64,000 nt of DNA from Gilliamella sp. ESL0441 (lineage in GTDB: Bacteria > Pseudomonadota > Gammaproteobacteria > Enterobacterales > Orbaceae), in assembly GCF_019469185.1 (NCBI RefSeq), contig NZ_CP048264.1, positions 2,294,001 through 2,358,000 of the forward strand, given 5' to 3'. The number at the start of each line of letters is the position of its first letter. Position 1 is the stretch's first letter. A model generated the notes under the pieces. It had not been told where the DNA came from, did no database searches, and saw only the letters and a list, made by a program, of their open reading frames with translations. Of this stretch, positions 19,778 to 29,479 are shown one piece after another. The translations under genes were made by a program, and so were the position numbers.

Positions 19778-20305
19778 ATGAATACTGAGAATTTCATTGT
19801 TGTTGGTAAACTTGGTTCAAGCTACGGCATTCGTGGATGGCTCAGAATTTTTTCGTTTACAGAATTTCCAGATAGTATTTTTGATTACACTCCTTGGTAT
19901 ATCCAGCGAGCTGGAAAATGGCAAGAGGTAATCGTAGAAAGCTTTAAACCCCATAATCAAGATATGATTGTGAAACTCAAAGGTGTTGACGATCGTGATC
20001 AAGCCAATGCATTAACCAACATTGAAGTGTTTGTCGATGCTGAAAATTTGCCTGAACTGAATCATGGTGATTTTTATTGGAAAGATCTGATTGGGTGCCG
20101 AGTAAAAACAGTCAACGGTTACGATTTAGGTCAGGTCACTGATTTAATGGAGACCGGCTCTAATGATGTATTGGTGGTAAAAGCAAATCTAAAAGATGCA
20201 TTTGGAGCAACAGAACGTTTAATCCCTTTTGTTGAAGAACAATTTATTAAACAAGTTGATCTAACAACAAAAATGATTGTGGTCGATTGGGATCCTGCTT
20301 TTTAA
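19778..20305 (+). CDS. rimM: 16S rRNA-processing / 30S maturation factor RimM
   Basis: This is a 175-residue protein (E. coli 182). The N-terminal RimM domain opens [22 protein letters not shown]. The C-terminal PRC-barrel domain contains [22 protein letters not shown] and [16 protein letters not shown]. It binds the 30S head and helps assembly near uS19. It begins 25 bases after rpsP and ends 16 bases before trmD. Confidence 0.97.
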   Translation: MNTENFIVVGKLGSSYGIRGWLRIFSFTEFPDSIFDYTPWYIQRAGKWQEVIVESFKPHNQDMIVKLKGVDDRDQANALTNIEVFVDAENLPELNHGDFYWKDLIGCRVKTVNGYDLGQVTDLMETGSNDVLVVKANLKDAFGATERLIPFVEEQFIKQVDLTTKMIVVDWDPAF

Positions 20306-20321
20306 TTGGTAAGGTAACACT

Positions 20322-21074
20322 ATGTGGATTGGCGTAATTAGCCTTTTTCCCGAAATGTTTCAAGCCATTACCTGTTATGGCGTAACTGGTCGAGCTGTAA
20401 AAAATGGGCTGTTAACAGTAAATTATTGGAATCCGCGCGACTTTGCGCATGATAAGCATAAGACTGTCGATGACAGACCTTATGGCGGTGGGCCGGGTAT
20501 GTTAATGATGGTACAACCCCTTAGGGATGCAATTCATGCAGCGAAAGCTGTAGCAGGTGACAATACAAAAGTAATCTATCTTTCCCCACAAGGGCGCAAA
20601 TTGAACCAACAAGGCGTTTGCGAATTGTCACAAAATCAAAAATTAATTTTGATTTGTGGACGTTACGAAGGTATTGATGAACGCGTGATCCAAACCGAGA
20701 TTGACGAAGAATGGTCAATTGGAGATTACGTATTGAGTGGCGGTGAATTACCGGCAATGACGATGATTGATGCACTGGCAAGATTTATTCCCGGCGTGTT
20801 AAATCATGAATCATCAGCAGAAGAAGACTCTTTTGCTAACGGTTTACTTGATTGTCCTCACTATACCAGACCTGAGGTGTTAGATGGAATGGCGGTGCCT
20901 GACGTGTTAATGTCTGGTCACCATGAAGCGATTCGTCGTTGGCGATTAAAACAATCCCTTGGACGAACTTGGTTAAGAAGAGAAGATCTTCTTGAAAATC
21001 TAGCTCTGACTGATGAAGAGCAATGTTTACTCGCTGAGTTTCAACGTGAATATCAGGATAAACATAGCCATTAA
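20322..21074 (+). CDS. trmD: tRNA (guanine37-N1)-methyltransferase
   Basis: This is a 250-residue SPOUT-class methyltransferase making m1G37 in tRNAs reading CNN codons, which prevents frameshifting. Conserved segments are [30 protein letters not shown], the trefoil-knot SAM region [14 protein letters not shown] and [16 protein letters not shown]. It lies between rimM and rplS as in nearly all gammaproteobacteria. Confidence 0.98.
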   Translation: MWIGVISLFPEMFQAITCYGVTGRAVKNGLLTVNYWNPRDFAHDKHKTVDDRPYGGGPGMLMMVQPLRDAIHAAKAVAGDNTKVIYLSPQGRKLNQQGVCELSQNQKLILICGRYEGIDERVIQTEIDEEWSIGDYVLSGGELPAMTMIDALARFIPGVLNHESSAEEDSFANGLLDCPHYTRPEVLDGMAVPDVLMSGHHEAIRRWRLKQSLGRTWLRREDLLENLALTDEEQCLLAEFQREYQDKHSH

Positions 21075-21087
21075 GATTTCAGTATAA

Positions 21088-21456
<369 letters not shown>

Positions 21457-21506
21457 TTTTTATTGATTAACAATAAAAAACGATTAAAATAGATTAAATA
21501 AAATAT

Positions 21507-21530
21507 GGTCACCATTAAGGTGACCGTTTT
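21507..21530 (+). terminator. Rho-independent terminator after rplS
   Basis: A perfect 7-bp stem GGTCACC / GGTGACC with a 5-base loop is followed by GTTTTT, 50 bases after the rplS stop. Confidence 0.85.
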
Positions 21531-21611
21531 TATGTGTAACCAATATTTTTTTCCCACCAGCTATCGTTGACACAATTCAAGCAATATCTTGGTCGAATAA
21601 AAGGTAATACT

Positions 21612-22220
21612 ATGGCTAACTATCTTGTTGAGATTCTTGCCACAACAATAAAATTATTTGCATTAATGACACCACCTGCTGTATTAAGTGCATTTTTGAG
21701 TGGTACAAAACTGTATGATGAACAAGCACGTCGAAAAACCGCACGTAAAACGTCTTGTGCCGTGTTTATTATTGGCATTGTGCTATTCTTTTTCGGTAAT
21801 GCGATGTTTAGTATTTTTGGCTTTACTCTCGATGCATTTCGAATTGGATCGGGTGCATTACTCTTTGTAACGGCAGTGGCATTAATGAACGATTCGCCTG
21901 ACAAAAATAAAATTAATAGCGATGATGATATTAGTGTTGTTCCTTTGGCTATCCCTCTTTGTATGGGGCCTGCATCAATTGGTACAATTATCGTATTAGG
22001 AACAAGTTCAGATGGTTTAATTCAAAATTTAATTGGTGCGTTATCACTATTCATTGCATCAAGTGGTATTTATGTCATGTTATTATGCTCTAAAACCATC
22101 GCTAAAGTTTTAAAAAATACCGGAATTGCAATTTTATCAAAATTAACTGGATTATTGATTTCAGCAATTGCTGCCCAAGTCGTATTTACTGGCGTCGCCG
22201 GAATTTTAAATCTTAATTAG
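21612..22220 (+). CDS. MarC/YhgN-family integral membrane protein
   Basis: This is a 202-residue hydrophobic protein with about six membrane segments. ALMTPPAVLSAFLSGTKLYDEQARRKTARKT and IPLCMGPASIGTIIVLG match the UPF0056/MarC family, whose members have no settled function. The ATG at 21612 (AAGG about 8 bases upstream) is preferred to a TTG 15 codons earlier that lies close to the rplS terminator. It stands alone after the ribosomal operon. Confidence 0.88.
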   Translation: MANYLVEILATTIKLFALMTPPAVLSAFLSGTKLYDEQARRKTARKTSCAVFIIGIVLFFFGNAMFSIFGFTLDAFRIGSGALLFVTAVALMNDSPDKNKINSDDDISVVPLAIPLCMGPASIGTIIVLGTSSDGLIQNLIGALSLFIASSGIYVMLLCSKTIAKVLKNTGIAILSKLTGLLISAIAAQVVFTGVAGILNLN

Positions 22221-22272
22221 TCAGATCATTGAATATATTAGATAATGACAAAGGTCAGATGTTATCTTCTCG

Positions 22273-22308
22273 GTAATCACTACTACGTTTACGGTAGTGA
22301 GTGATTAC
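22273..22308. terminator. Hairpin between convergent marC-like and permease genes
   Basis: A 14-bp stem with one bulged base (GTAATCACTACTAC / GTAGT-G-AGTGATTAC) and a 7-base loop lies between two converging genes. Neither strand has a clear U tract, so this may be a Rho-assisted or bidirectional stop rather than a canonical terminator. Confidence 0.45.
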
Positions 22309-22332
22309 ACCAATCTTATTTAACCAAATAGT

Positions 22333-23742
22333 TTAGTCATTTGCATGGGGCATAATTAATTTTCTTTTTTTGAAGAAAAAATACGAACTGATAATAATCA
22401 TAATTAATACCAATTCCGATATAAAAATAAAATAACCGGATTCACCAAACCAAACTCCAATAATGATAATCGTATTAATCACCATCGAAATGATCGCAAG
22501 CCATGGATAAAATGGTGATTTAAATTTAATGGTCTCTTGCGGATATTTCCCCTTATTGACCCCTTGACGAAACTGAAATTGACACCAAGCGATAATAATC
22601 CAAGCAAAACATCCAACCTGCCCTGTCGCTGCAACCAAATAAAGATAAAGTTTTTCCGCAGCAATATACTTTGAAAATAATGATACCAGCGCAATAATGG
22701 ATATAAACAATATTCCTTTGGTTGGCACTCCCCGCCTATTCACCTCTGCAAAATATTTTGGTGCTAAATTATCCTGAGACATTGACCATAACATTCTAGA
22801 ACTGGCATAAATTGCAGAATTAGCTGCCGATATAGCGGCGCAAAAAATCACAAATAACATGACATAAGATGCAAAATTGATGCCTGCTTGCGTAAATACC
22901 CAAACAAAAGGGCTTATCTCTTCTTGTGCATTACCATAGGGATAAACGAGTGCCAAAACTGCAATTGCTAAAACATAAAATAGGATGATTCTAAAAGCGA
23001 CACCTGTAATTATTTTAGGTAAAACGGTTTGCGGTGATTGGGCTTCCCCTGCTGCACTTCCTATCAATTCAACGCCTTGAAAAGAGTAAGTGACAATCGT
23101 CATACAGACAAAAATCGCTGAAAAACCGTTAGGAAACCATCCGTTTTCTGTTTTCAATGTTGGTAGCACATGGGTGTCAGCATATTGATGATATAGCAAG
23201 TAAATACCTGTCCCAATAAAAGCAATAATTGCCAGAACTTTTATTGTTGAAAACCAGTATTCACTTTCGCCGTAAGCTCGTACCGATGTTAGATGTACAA
23301 AGGTTAAAACAATTAAAATAATTAGACTAAACAGATAAATAGGAATAGAAGTGATAAATTGGTGAGCAATAATTGATGCCGCCGTTAAATCAGCCGCCAT
23401 CGACAGCACCCAACTTAACCAATATAACCAACCTATAGTATAGCTCCAAATGGGATTAGGTATAAACATTAACGCATAGTGCTGGAAAGAACCAGCATGA
23501 GGAAATGCGCATGAAAGCTCACCTAAACAGAGCATGGTGGAGAGCATAATACAACCAGCCATCAAATAAGCGATAATCGTCCCTAGCGGACCAACTGTGC
23601 TAAGTGGTGCTGCAATACCAATAAATAATCCGGTACCAATCGAACCACCCAAAGAGATCATCAACAGATGCCGATTTTTTAAATTCTTTTTTAAACTAGT
23701 GGTACTCGGATAGGAACTTCCTTGATATTCAGATGTTGCCAT
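22333..23742 (-). CDS. AAT-family amino acid permease (probable basic amino acid / D-amino acid uptake)
   Basis: This is a 469-residue APC-superfamily transporter with 12 predicted membrane helices. The N-terminal HLLMISLGGSIGTGLFIGIAAPLSTVGPLG is the AAT-family signature, as in LysP, GabP and AnsP. It would import an amino acid by proton symport. The substrate is not readable, but the gene is the last of a four-gene leftward operon with a basic-amino-acid decarboxylase, an antiporter and a racemase. Ornithine or lysine (either enantiomer) is therefore the reasoned guess. It begins 53 bases after the racemase gene and is transcribed from the sigma-54 promoter at 27853-27868 unless an internal promoter exists. 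Confidence 0.88.
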   Translation of the reverse strand: MATSEYQGSSYPSTTSLKKNLKNRHLLMISLGGSIGTGLFIGIAAPLSTVGPLGTIIAYLMAGCIMLSTMLCLGELSCAFPHAGSFQHYALMFIPNPIWSYTIGWLYWLSWVLSMAADLTAASIIAHQFITSIPIYLFSLIILIVLTFVHLTSVRAYGESEYWFSTIKVLAIIAFIGTGIYLLYHQYADTHVLPTLKTENGWFPNGFSAIFVCMTIVTYSFQGVELIGSAAGEAQSPQTVLPKIITGVAFRIILFYVLAIAVLALVYPYGNAQEEISPFVWVFTQAGINFASYVMLFVIFCAAISAANSAIYASSRMLWSMSQDNLAPKYFAEVNRRGVPTKGILFISIIALVSLFSKYIAAEKLYLYLVAATGQVGCFAWIIIAWCQFQFRQGVNKGKYPQETIKFKSPFYPWLAIISMVINTIIIIGVWFGESGYFIFISELVLIMIIISSYFFFKKRKLIMPHAND

Positions 23743-23795
23743 GTAAACCGCCTAGTAAGGTAAAAAAGCTGCTGGAAACCAGCAGCTAACACGAA

Positions 23796-24902
23796 TTAAT
23801 AAATAAACCGTTTTTCTACACCATTCGTTTGACATGCCATAAGTAAGGCTGTGTAATCGAGTTCAAAACCAATCATATCACCTACTTTCAGTGTTTCTAA
23901 CACATCTTCAATATCAACGATGGTATGATCACTGGTTTGCCCCAAAACCGTAATACTATCATCGATAGGTACACAGTTTTCAGCCGGCACATCTTGACGA
24001 CCAAAAGCAAGTAGTGCACGTTTACGAGTACCATGATCGACAAAGGTTTTACTATTTAAAAAGGCATCGACTCCAAGCTCCCCTACAGGCACGGTTGGCT
24101 TACTATTAAGTTCAATAATTTGTGCGTATAGCTTATAGATATCGCTACATGCTTTATCGACAGGTTTATTGGAATGATGAAATTCATCCAGATATTTCAT
24201 ATCGACATATTCAATACCAAACTCATGTAAACCACCTATTCTGATGTGATTCAATCCTTTAGGCCAAACACCTTTATCTAACAAATGGTAACTGGTACAA
24301 TTACCGGCAGATAAGTATTTGATTTTAATACCACAAGTTTCCTCTACTTTGCGTGCTATGTGTAAAAAATCAACACCATTTTTAACCGTAGGCAAAACGG
24401 TTCCATAGCAGTTAAAGTTGGTGCCAAGCCCATAAAGCTCAACACCCGGTAACGAAAGAATGAGATTGACGGTATCAATAATCTCATCAAGATGCTCAAA
24501 CCAGATACCTTCTCGTAAGTCCCCCATATCCACCATGAGCAACACTTGGTGAATCTTTCGCTGTTTAACGGCTTCATCAGATAAAGCCGTTATGACTTGC
24601 TTTTCACTATTTAAGCTAATATCCGCATATTTCACAACGTCGCTGATTTCACTTAAACAAGGACTGCGTAATAAACACGTTTTACAATTTAATGCCTCTT
24701 TGAGTTTTTTTAAATTGTAAGTTCTTGATTCAGCAATAACATCAATACCACCATCTAATACAGCTTTCGCTGTTTCGACGCAGCCATCAAATACTTTATT
24801 GACAGCCATGACTTCAATGCCGTGTTTAGCTAAAATGTCTTTCTCAACACGGGCATTTTCTTTTAATTTGCGTAAATCAATTTCCAATATGGGTTTGTAC
24901 AT
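23796..24902 (-). CDS. PLP-dependent alanine/ornithine racemase-family protein
   Basis: This is a 368-residue fold-III protein. The PLP-binding Lys is Lys36 in MAVNKVFDG. LLMVDMGDLREGIW, YGLGTNFNCYG and LSAGNCTSYHLLDKGVWPKGLNHIRIGG follow, a pattern of the ornithine/alanine racemase group (clostridial ornithine racemase, YhfX-like proteins) rather than of Alr/DadX. It probably interconverts L- and D-ornithine or L- and D-lysine, supplying or using the substrate of the decarboxylase in the same operon. It lies 18 bases after the antiporter gene, which implies co-transcription. Substrate and direction are inference from context. Confidence 0.87.
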   Translation of the reverse strand: MYKPILEIDLRKLKENARVEKDILAKHGIEVMAVNKVFDGCVETAKAVLDGGIDVIAESRTYNLKKLKEALNCKTCLLRSPCLSEISDVVKYADISLNSEKQVITALSDEAVKQRKIHQVLLMVDMGDLREGIWFEHLDEIIDTVNLILSLPGVELYGLGTNFNCYGTVLPTVKNGVDFLHIARKVEETCGIKIKYLSAGNCTSYHLLDKGVWPKGLNHIRIGGLHEFGIEYVDMKYLDEFHHSNKPVDKACSDIYKLYAQIIELNSKPTVPVGELGVDAFLNSKTFVDHGTRKRALLAFGRQDVPAENCVPIDDSITVLGQTSDHTIVDIEDVLETLKVGDMIGFELDYTALLMACQTNGVEKRFIY

Positions 24903-24920
24903 GCTTTACTCCTCTATACC

Positions 24921-26333
24921 TTACTGTTCTAGCAAACGATTGCGTTTTTGAGCACGATGATATATCCATTCTGCTAATACAATCGCAAGTACAGCGCCAC
25001 CAACTATCTTAGCAATATACTCAACGTATCCACCCATATCGATTTGAGCTGGTGGTATAAAGACTAAAATCACAGCAAATAGTGTAGATAAGAACCCTAA
25101 TGCGGGTAATACTACTGGTAACACTTTACCCGGAATTTTAAAGCTACGTGGTACATCAGGTTGAGTCACTCGTAGTCGATAGTAAGCGATAAACATCACT
25201 AAGTAAGGAATGAAATAGCAAATTGTTGTCAACGCCGTCAACATCCAATAAGCTGCAGCAATACTTGGTGATACAAATGTTGAGAAGCAAAGTACAGTAA
25301 CGATGATTGCTTGAACAACCAGTGCAAATGTCGGTGTTTGATAAACCGGATGTAAACGACCTACACGCTCACCCAACAAATTATCCTCTTTAGAGGCTTC
25401 TTGTAGCATATAGATCGGCCCAACTAACCATGAGTTAATTTGTCCTAAAGCTCCAAAGAATAGACATATTGCCATAACAGGTAACAACCAAGGCATATGT
25501 AATACATTGGCAGCAGATTGCATCGCTTGCATAACGCCAGCAACAATATCAGTATCTTCGGCTGGTAATAATGTATTGATAGCCCAAGAGCCAATCATAT
25601 AAATACCAACAATAACAATTGCTGACACAGCCATCGCTTTTGGAAAATCACGTTGTGGATCACGTGTACGCCCGGCAATCATTGGCGCCACTTCAAGCCC
25701 AGCAAACGCAAACATCATACTGGATAAAAACACAATCGTATCCCAACTGCCTAAATCAGGGATCCAATCACTTAAATGCGTATAATCGGTTGCCATTGGA
25801 TGACCAGTCAATAACCAAACAATCGCGAGTAAGACAATAATCGCTGCGGGAATAAATACACCAAGCCAAGCACTCACGCTATTAATAATCTTAGTCCATT
25901 TTAATCCCCGAATATTCATCAATGTTAAAATCCAGAAGACCACCATGGATCCCACCCCAATAAATACTTCATTTTGGGCTAATTCGGGACTAAACATATA
26001 ACCAATAGCCGTAAAACCAAATTGCAACATCAATGGGAAGAAGAGTACACAGGAAAATAAAAAACAAACCACTACAATCCAAGCGATACGCTTACCAAAT
26101 GCCTCTTTAACCCAAACAAATATCCCGCCATCTTTTGGCCAACCTGTTGAAAGTTCACCACACACCATGGCTAATGGAAAAAACAAACAAAATGCCGCAA
26201 TGAGCCAAAGCACCATTGCTGATGCGCCATAAGGAGCAACGTTAGGAATTTGTCGTAAACTCAGTATCGCAATGACATTCATAAATACAATGTCTTTGAT
26301 ACCGAGCAAACTTGAATCTTTAGAATCACTCAT
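24921..26333 (-). CDS. APC-superfamily amino acid antiporter (probable amino acid/polyamine exchanger)
   Basis: This is a 470-residue protein with about 12 membrane helices. It starts IKDIVFMNVIAILSLRQIPNVAPYGASAM and contains CGELSTGWPKDGGIFVWVKEAFG, the look of the glutamate:GABA (GadC-like) antiporter branch. Placed between a decarboxylase and a racemase, it most likely exchanges incoming ornithine or lysine for the outgoing diamine (putrescine or cadaverine), which would consume cytosolic protons and help acid resistance. It starts 53 bases after the decarboxylase stop. The substrate pair is inference. Confidence 0.88.
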   Translation of the reverse strand: MSDSKDSSLLGIKDIVFMNVIAILSLRQIPNVAPYGASAMVLWLIAAFCLFFPLAMVCGELSTGWPKDGGIFVWVKEAFGKRIAWIVVVCFLFSCVLFFPLMLQFGFTAIGYMFSPELAQNEVFIGVGSMVVFWILTLMNIRGLKWTKIINSVSAWLGVFIPAAIIVLLAIVWLLTGHPMATDYTHLSDWIPDLGSWDTIVFLSSMMFAFAGLEVAPMIAGRTRDPQRDFPKAMAVSAIVIVGIYMIGSWAINTLLPAEDTDIVAGVMQAMQSAANVLHMPWLLPVMAICLFFGALGQINSWLVGPIYMLQEASKEDNLLGERVGRLHPVYQTPTFALVVQAIIVTVLCFSTFVSPSIAAAYWMLTALTTICYFIPYLVMFIAYYRLRVTQPDVPRSFKIPGKVLPVVLPALGFLSTLFAVILVFIPPAQIDMGGYVEYIAKIVGGAVLAIVLAEWIYHRAQKRNRLLEQ

Positions 26334-26386
26334 AATAACCTCACATTGTAGTATCTAGGGCAACGTGTGCCCCAGATAGATCATGA

Positions 26387-27784
26387 TTAATAGATGTCGT
26401 ATCCAACCATATCTTCGTAAGTGTCCTCACGGCGAATCAAGCGATCTTTGCCTTTTTTGTCTATCATCACAACCGACGTACGAGGGCGATTGTTATAGAC
26501 TGTCTGACTTTCAATGGTGTAAGCTCCAGCATCAAGGAAAGCAATAATATCGCCAATGTCGGTATCTTTAGGTAATAAGAACTCTTCACCTTTAACACCA
26601 ACATGATAGTAGTCACCACCATCACACAAAGGACCGGCTAATTTAATATATTCATCATGTGATTCATTAATTCGAGATGCATTATAAACATAGAAGAACC
26701 AATCGAAATGTTGACTATCAGATAACACGCTATAACCTGCATCAACAAATTTCCATTCAACATGTTCTTCAATGTTACCGTCTAAATCGTAATTCGTTTT
26801 ACGTTTTTCACAGGCAACTTCTGTTAATAGCACCCCAGCTGAACCGGTAACTTTTCGACCAGGTTCAATACAGATTTCAACATCGGTACGCCATTTATGT
26901 ACTTCACGAATGACTGCATCAGCAAAATCTTGGGCAGTAATACCGGCATACATATTGTCTTGTAATGGGTTACCGTTTTCGTCATCGTATTTATAAGGAA
27001 CAGGAATACCACCCCCTACATTAATTAAATCAAACTTGATTCCTAACACCTCTTCTAAACGGCGAGATTCATCAACAAGTACTTTGGTTGCTTTCGCAAA
27101 AGGTTCAGCTTCCGGTACTTGATCCCCAACGTGCATATGTAAACCACGTAAATGAACATAAGGCATTTCAAGAATACGGCGACAAGTCTCTTCTGCTTGT
27201 TCTAAATCGATACCTGACTTAGCATGATAAGCAGTAACTAATTCAGCGTGAGTTGCTGATGGTACATTCGGTTCAACACGTACACACACATTCGCCACTT
27301 TTTTCAATTTTTTTGATATTTCATCGATAATATCAAGTTCATATAAACTATCGACGTTAATAATATACAGATCATTTTTAATGGCATATTCAAGATCAAC
27401 TGGTTTTTTTACCACACCATTAAACACGATTTGGCTACCCGGAAAACCAATCTCTAAACATTTACGTACTTCAAACATTGAGTTTGCTTCAGCGTAAATA
27501 CCCGCATCTTTAATGGCTTTGAGTACGCCCATAACAGAACAAGTTTTAGAAGCATAGAAAATTTTTGTTTTTGGATGCGCTTTGAATGCTTGTTTAATTT
27601 CTTGAACATTTCGATCAATTTCTTTTTCAGAAAACACATAAAAAGGCGTTGGATATTTTCTTGCTAACTCTTCTAAATTAACGCCATCAAAACATAATTT
27701 ACCGTTTTCAGCACTAAAACGACGATCTTTAGTTATAAGATCGTGACGTAATTTGTTATAATTTGACATAATTTTGTCGGACAT
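26387..27784 (-). CDS. dokD: Fold-III PLP decarboxylase, D-ornithine/D-lysine decarboxylase-like
   Basis: This is a 465-residue alanine-racemase-fold decarboxylase related to diaminopimelate decarboxylase (LysA). The Schiff-base Lys is Lys80 in [25 protein letters not shown] and EPGRKV line the PLP and phosphate sites. The catalytic Cys lies in [11 protein letters not shown]; LysA normally has CEtGD and ornithine decarboxylases CDGxD, so this is not a standard lysA. Length, operon partners and the divergent sigma-54 activator resemble the Salmonella D-ornithine/D-lysine decarboxylase locus. That enzyme acts on the D-enantiomers to give putrescine or cadaverine. GGAGG lies 5 bases before the ATG, and a sigma-54 promoter lies 69-84 bases upstream. 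An L-ornithine or arginine decarboxylase role remains possible. Confidence 0.85.
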   Translation of the reverse strand: MSDKIMSNYNKLRHDLITKDRRFSAENGKLCFDGVNLEELARKYPTPFYVFSEKEIDRNVQEIKQAFKAHPKTKIFYASKTCSVMGVLKAIKDAGIYAEANSMFEVRKCLEIGFPGSQIVFNGVVKKPVDLEYAIKNDLYIINVDSLYELDIIDEISKKLKKVANVCVRVEPNVPSATHAELVTAYHAKSGIDLEQAEETCRRILEMPYVHLRGLHMHVGDQVPEAEPFAKATKVLVDESRRLEEVLGIKFDLINVGGGIPVPYKYDDENGNPLQDNMYAGITAQDFADAVIREVHKWRTDVEICIEPGRKVTGSAGVLLTEVACEKRKTNYDLDGNIEEHVEWKFVDAGYSVLSDSQHFDWFFYVYNASRINESHDEYIKLAGPLCDGGDYYHVGVKGEEFLLPKDTDIGDIIAFLDAGAYTIESQTVYNNRPRTSVVMIDKKGKDRLIRREDTYEDMVGYDIY

Positions 27785-27852
27785 ATGACCTCCAGTTAAT
27801 GAGTACTCAAAAAGTACATAAGAAAATAAGTAAAATGGCTTTTCTCTTGTAA

Positions 27853-27868
27853 TGCAATCAGCATGCCA
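27853..27868 (-). promoter_or_regulatory. Sigma-54 promoter of the decarboxylase operon
   Basis: On the minus strand the sequence is TGGCATGCTGATTGCA. It matches TGGCAC-N5-TTGCW with intact GG and GC and correct spacing. The predicted start is near 27843, about 59 bases before the decarboxylase ATG. The divergent gene encodes a sigma-54 activator. Confidence 0.88.
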
Positions 27869-27916
27869 ACTTAATAATACAAATAATCAATAAGTTAAAC
27901 TAAACAATCTAGCAAC

Positions 27917-27966
27917 AATTTTTGTCATTAAGTTAAAAACATGTCTTTATGACAAAAATTTGTCAT
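27917..27966. promoter_or_regulatory. Inverted-repeat operator (putative enhancer of the divergent sigma-54 activator)
   Basis: AATTTTTGTCAT at 27917-27928 is repeated exactly, inverted, as ATGACAAAAATT at 27949-27960. The second copy is also the left part of an 18-base palindrome, ATGACAAAAATTTGTCAT (27949-27966). The three half-sites lie about 75-123 bases upstream of the predicted sigma-54 start, the normal distance for an enhancer, and about 80-130 bases before the activator gene, so they may also govern its own expression. Confidence 0.75.
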
Positions 27967-28045
27967 TTTTTAGTGATAGTCGAAAGGTATTTAAATAAAA
28001 GTATGCTATTAAGCAATAATCCAAATTTTATAAGGTACTAATATC

Positions 28046-29479
28046 ATGACAGTTGATCCTGAATTATTACAATCATTGGAAATATTTAAACATTTTTTTG
28101 ATCTAATACATCAGCCAATGGCCATTATTGATAAAGAAGGTAAATATATTTACTACAATCAGGAAAGTGCAGAACTCGATGGCTATCCTCAAGATAAAGC
28201 TATAGGAAAACCATTGCTTAAAGTTTATCCTAATTTACAAAAAGAAGATAGTACTATGTTAAAAGCGTTGCTAGAAGGTAAGGAATATCTGGATAATTAT
28301 CAATGCTATTATAATCATGTTGGTAAAGTTGTCGATTATTTGCATACCACGGTTCCACTTTACAATCATAACAAACAGATCATTGGCGCAATCGAAATCG
28401 GTCGAAATTTATCTAATGTAAGACAATTACAAGATCAAGTTTTTAAACTCAACAGCCGTTTATATCACAGTAAAGAACAATCACTTCCCGAAATCGTATT
28501 TGTATCTCAAAAAATGCAATCGGTCATTGATCAAACGAATATTTTAGGCGCTAATGATGTGCCAGTACTCATTGTTGGTGAGACAGGTACCGGTAAAGAA
28601 CTCTTCGCCCATTTAATTCATCAAACTAGCGACCGACGAGATAAAGCCTTTATATCACTCAATTGTAGTGCGCTACCTACTACGCTAATTGAAAGTACAC
28701 TATTTGGTACTGTCAAAGGCGCCTTTACGGGAGCTGAAAATCGCCAAGGTTATCTAGAACTGGCTAACGGTGGCACACTATTTCTTGATGAACTAAACGC
28801 CATGCCACTTGAAATGCAAAGCAAGTTATTGCGATTTCTACAAGAAAAAACCTACTGGCGACTAGGTGGCAATAAAGAGCTGCATTCTGATGTTCGCATT
28901 GTGGCCGCCATGAACGAATCACCTACTGATCTTTTAAAAAACGGTAAAATGCGCAGTGATCTGTTTTATCGATTAAATGTGGGATTAATAAAACTTCCAG
29001 CACTACGCGAACGGACAGAAGATATTCCTGTTTTAGCTCGCTATTTTATTGATAAACACCAAGATGAAATAAAAGTAACCATCAGTGGTATAAGTAAGCA
29101 TGCTTTGAAACAATTGATGTCAGCACCATGGCCAGGCAATGTACGTATGCTTGAAAATGCAATTGTCCGAAGTATGGTTTTACAAAATGAACCCGGAGAA
29201 TTACAACATATCGTTCTTGATGAAGAGCTATTTGAAATTGAAAGCCCTCATCAGCAAGCAGATGTCATGACAAAAATCGATGATTCTGCCACAAATTTTT
29301 CTCGATTTAGGGATTTAACAACCCAAGTAGAAAACTATGAGCGACAATTGATTATCGATGCGTTAAATCAAGCTAACGGAAAAATTATCAATGCCGCTAA
29401 ATTATTAAATGTTTCGCGTACTACATTACAATATAAGGTTAAAAAGTACCATATTCAAATGGGTGTAATGAATCATTAA
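28046..29479 (+). CDS. Sigma-54-dependent transcriptional activator with PAS domain (RocR-like)
   Basis: This is a 477-residue protein. A sensory PAS domain (about 15-122) contains MAIIDKEGKYIYYNQESAELDGY and GAIEIGRNL. The AAA+ domain has Walker A GETGTGKE (178-185), the sigma-54 contact loop GAFTGA (225-230) and Walker [10 protein letters not shown] (242-250). The C-terminal Fis-type helix-turn-helix contains GKIINAAKLLNVSRTTLQYKVKKY. The PAS sequence recalls RocR, which responds to ornithine or citrulline in Bacillus, so sensing of a basic amino acid by direct binding is plausible. It is divergent from the decarboxylase operon and shares with it the inverted-repeat operator and a sigma-54 promoter, a complete local circuit. 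The gene ends 4 bases into the convergent yhiN-like gene. Confidence 0.93.
   Translation: MTVDPELLQSLEIFKHFFDLIHQPMAIIDKEGKYIYYNQESAELDGYPQDKAIGKPLLKVYPNLQKEDSTMLKALLEGKEYLDNYQCYYNHVGKVVDYLHTTVPLYNHNKQIIGAIEIGRNLSNVRQLQDQVFKLNSRLYHSKEQSLPEIVFVSQKMQSVIDQTNILGANDVPVLIVGETGTGKELFAHLIHQTSDRRDKAFISLNCSALPTTLIESTLFGTVKGAFTGAENRQGYLELANGGTLFLDELNAMPLEMQSKLLRFLQEKTYWRLGGNKELHSDVRIVAAMNESPTDLLKNGKMRSDLFYRLNVGLIKLPALRERTEDIPVLARYFIDKHQDEIKVTISGISKHALKQLMSAPWPGNVRMLENAIVRSMVLQNEPGELQHIVLDEELFEIESPHQQADVMTKIDDSATNFSRFRDLTTQVENYERQLIIDALNQANGKIINAAKLLNVSRTTLQYKVKKYHIQMGVMNH

Noticed and set aside
22333..29479. Calling the decarboxylase lysA
   Set aside because: The CDGGD motif, the operon with transporters and a racemase, and sigma-54 control do not fit lysine biosynthesis.
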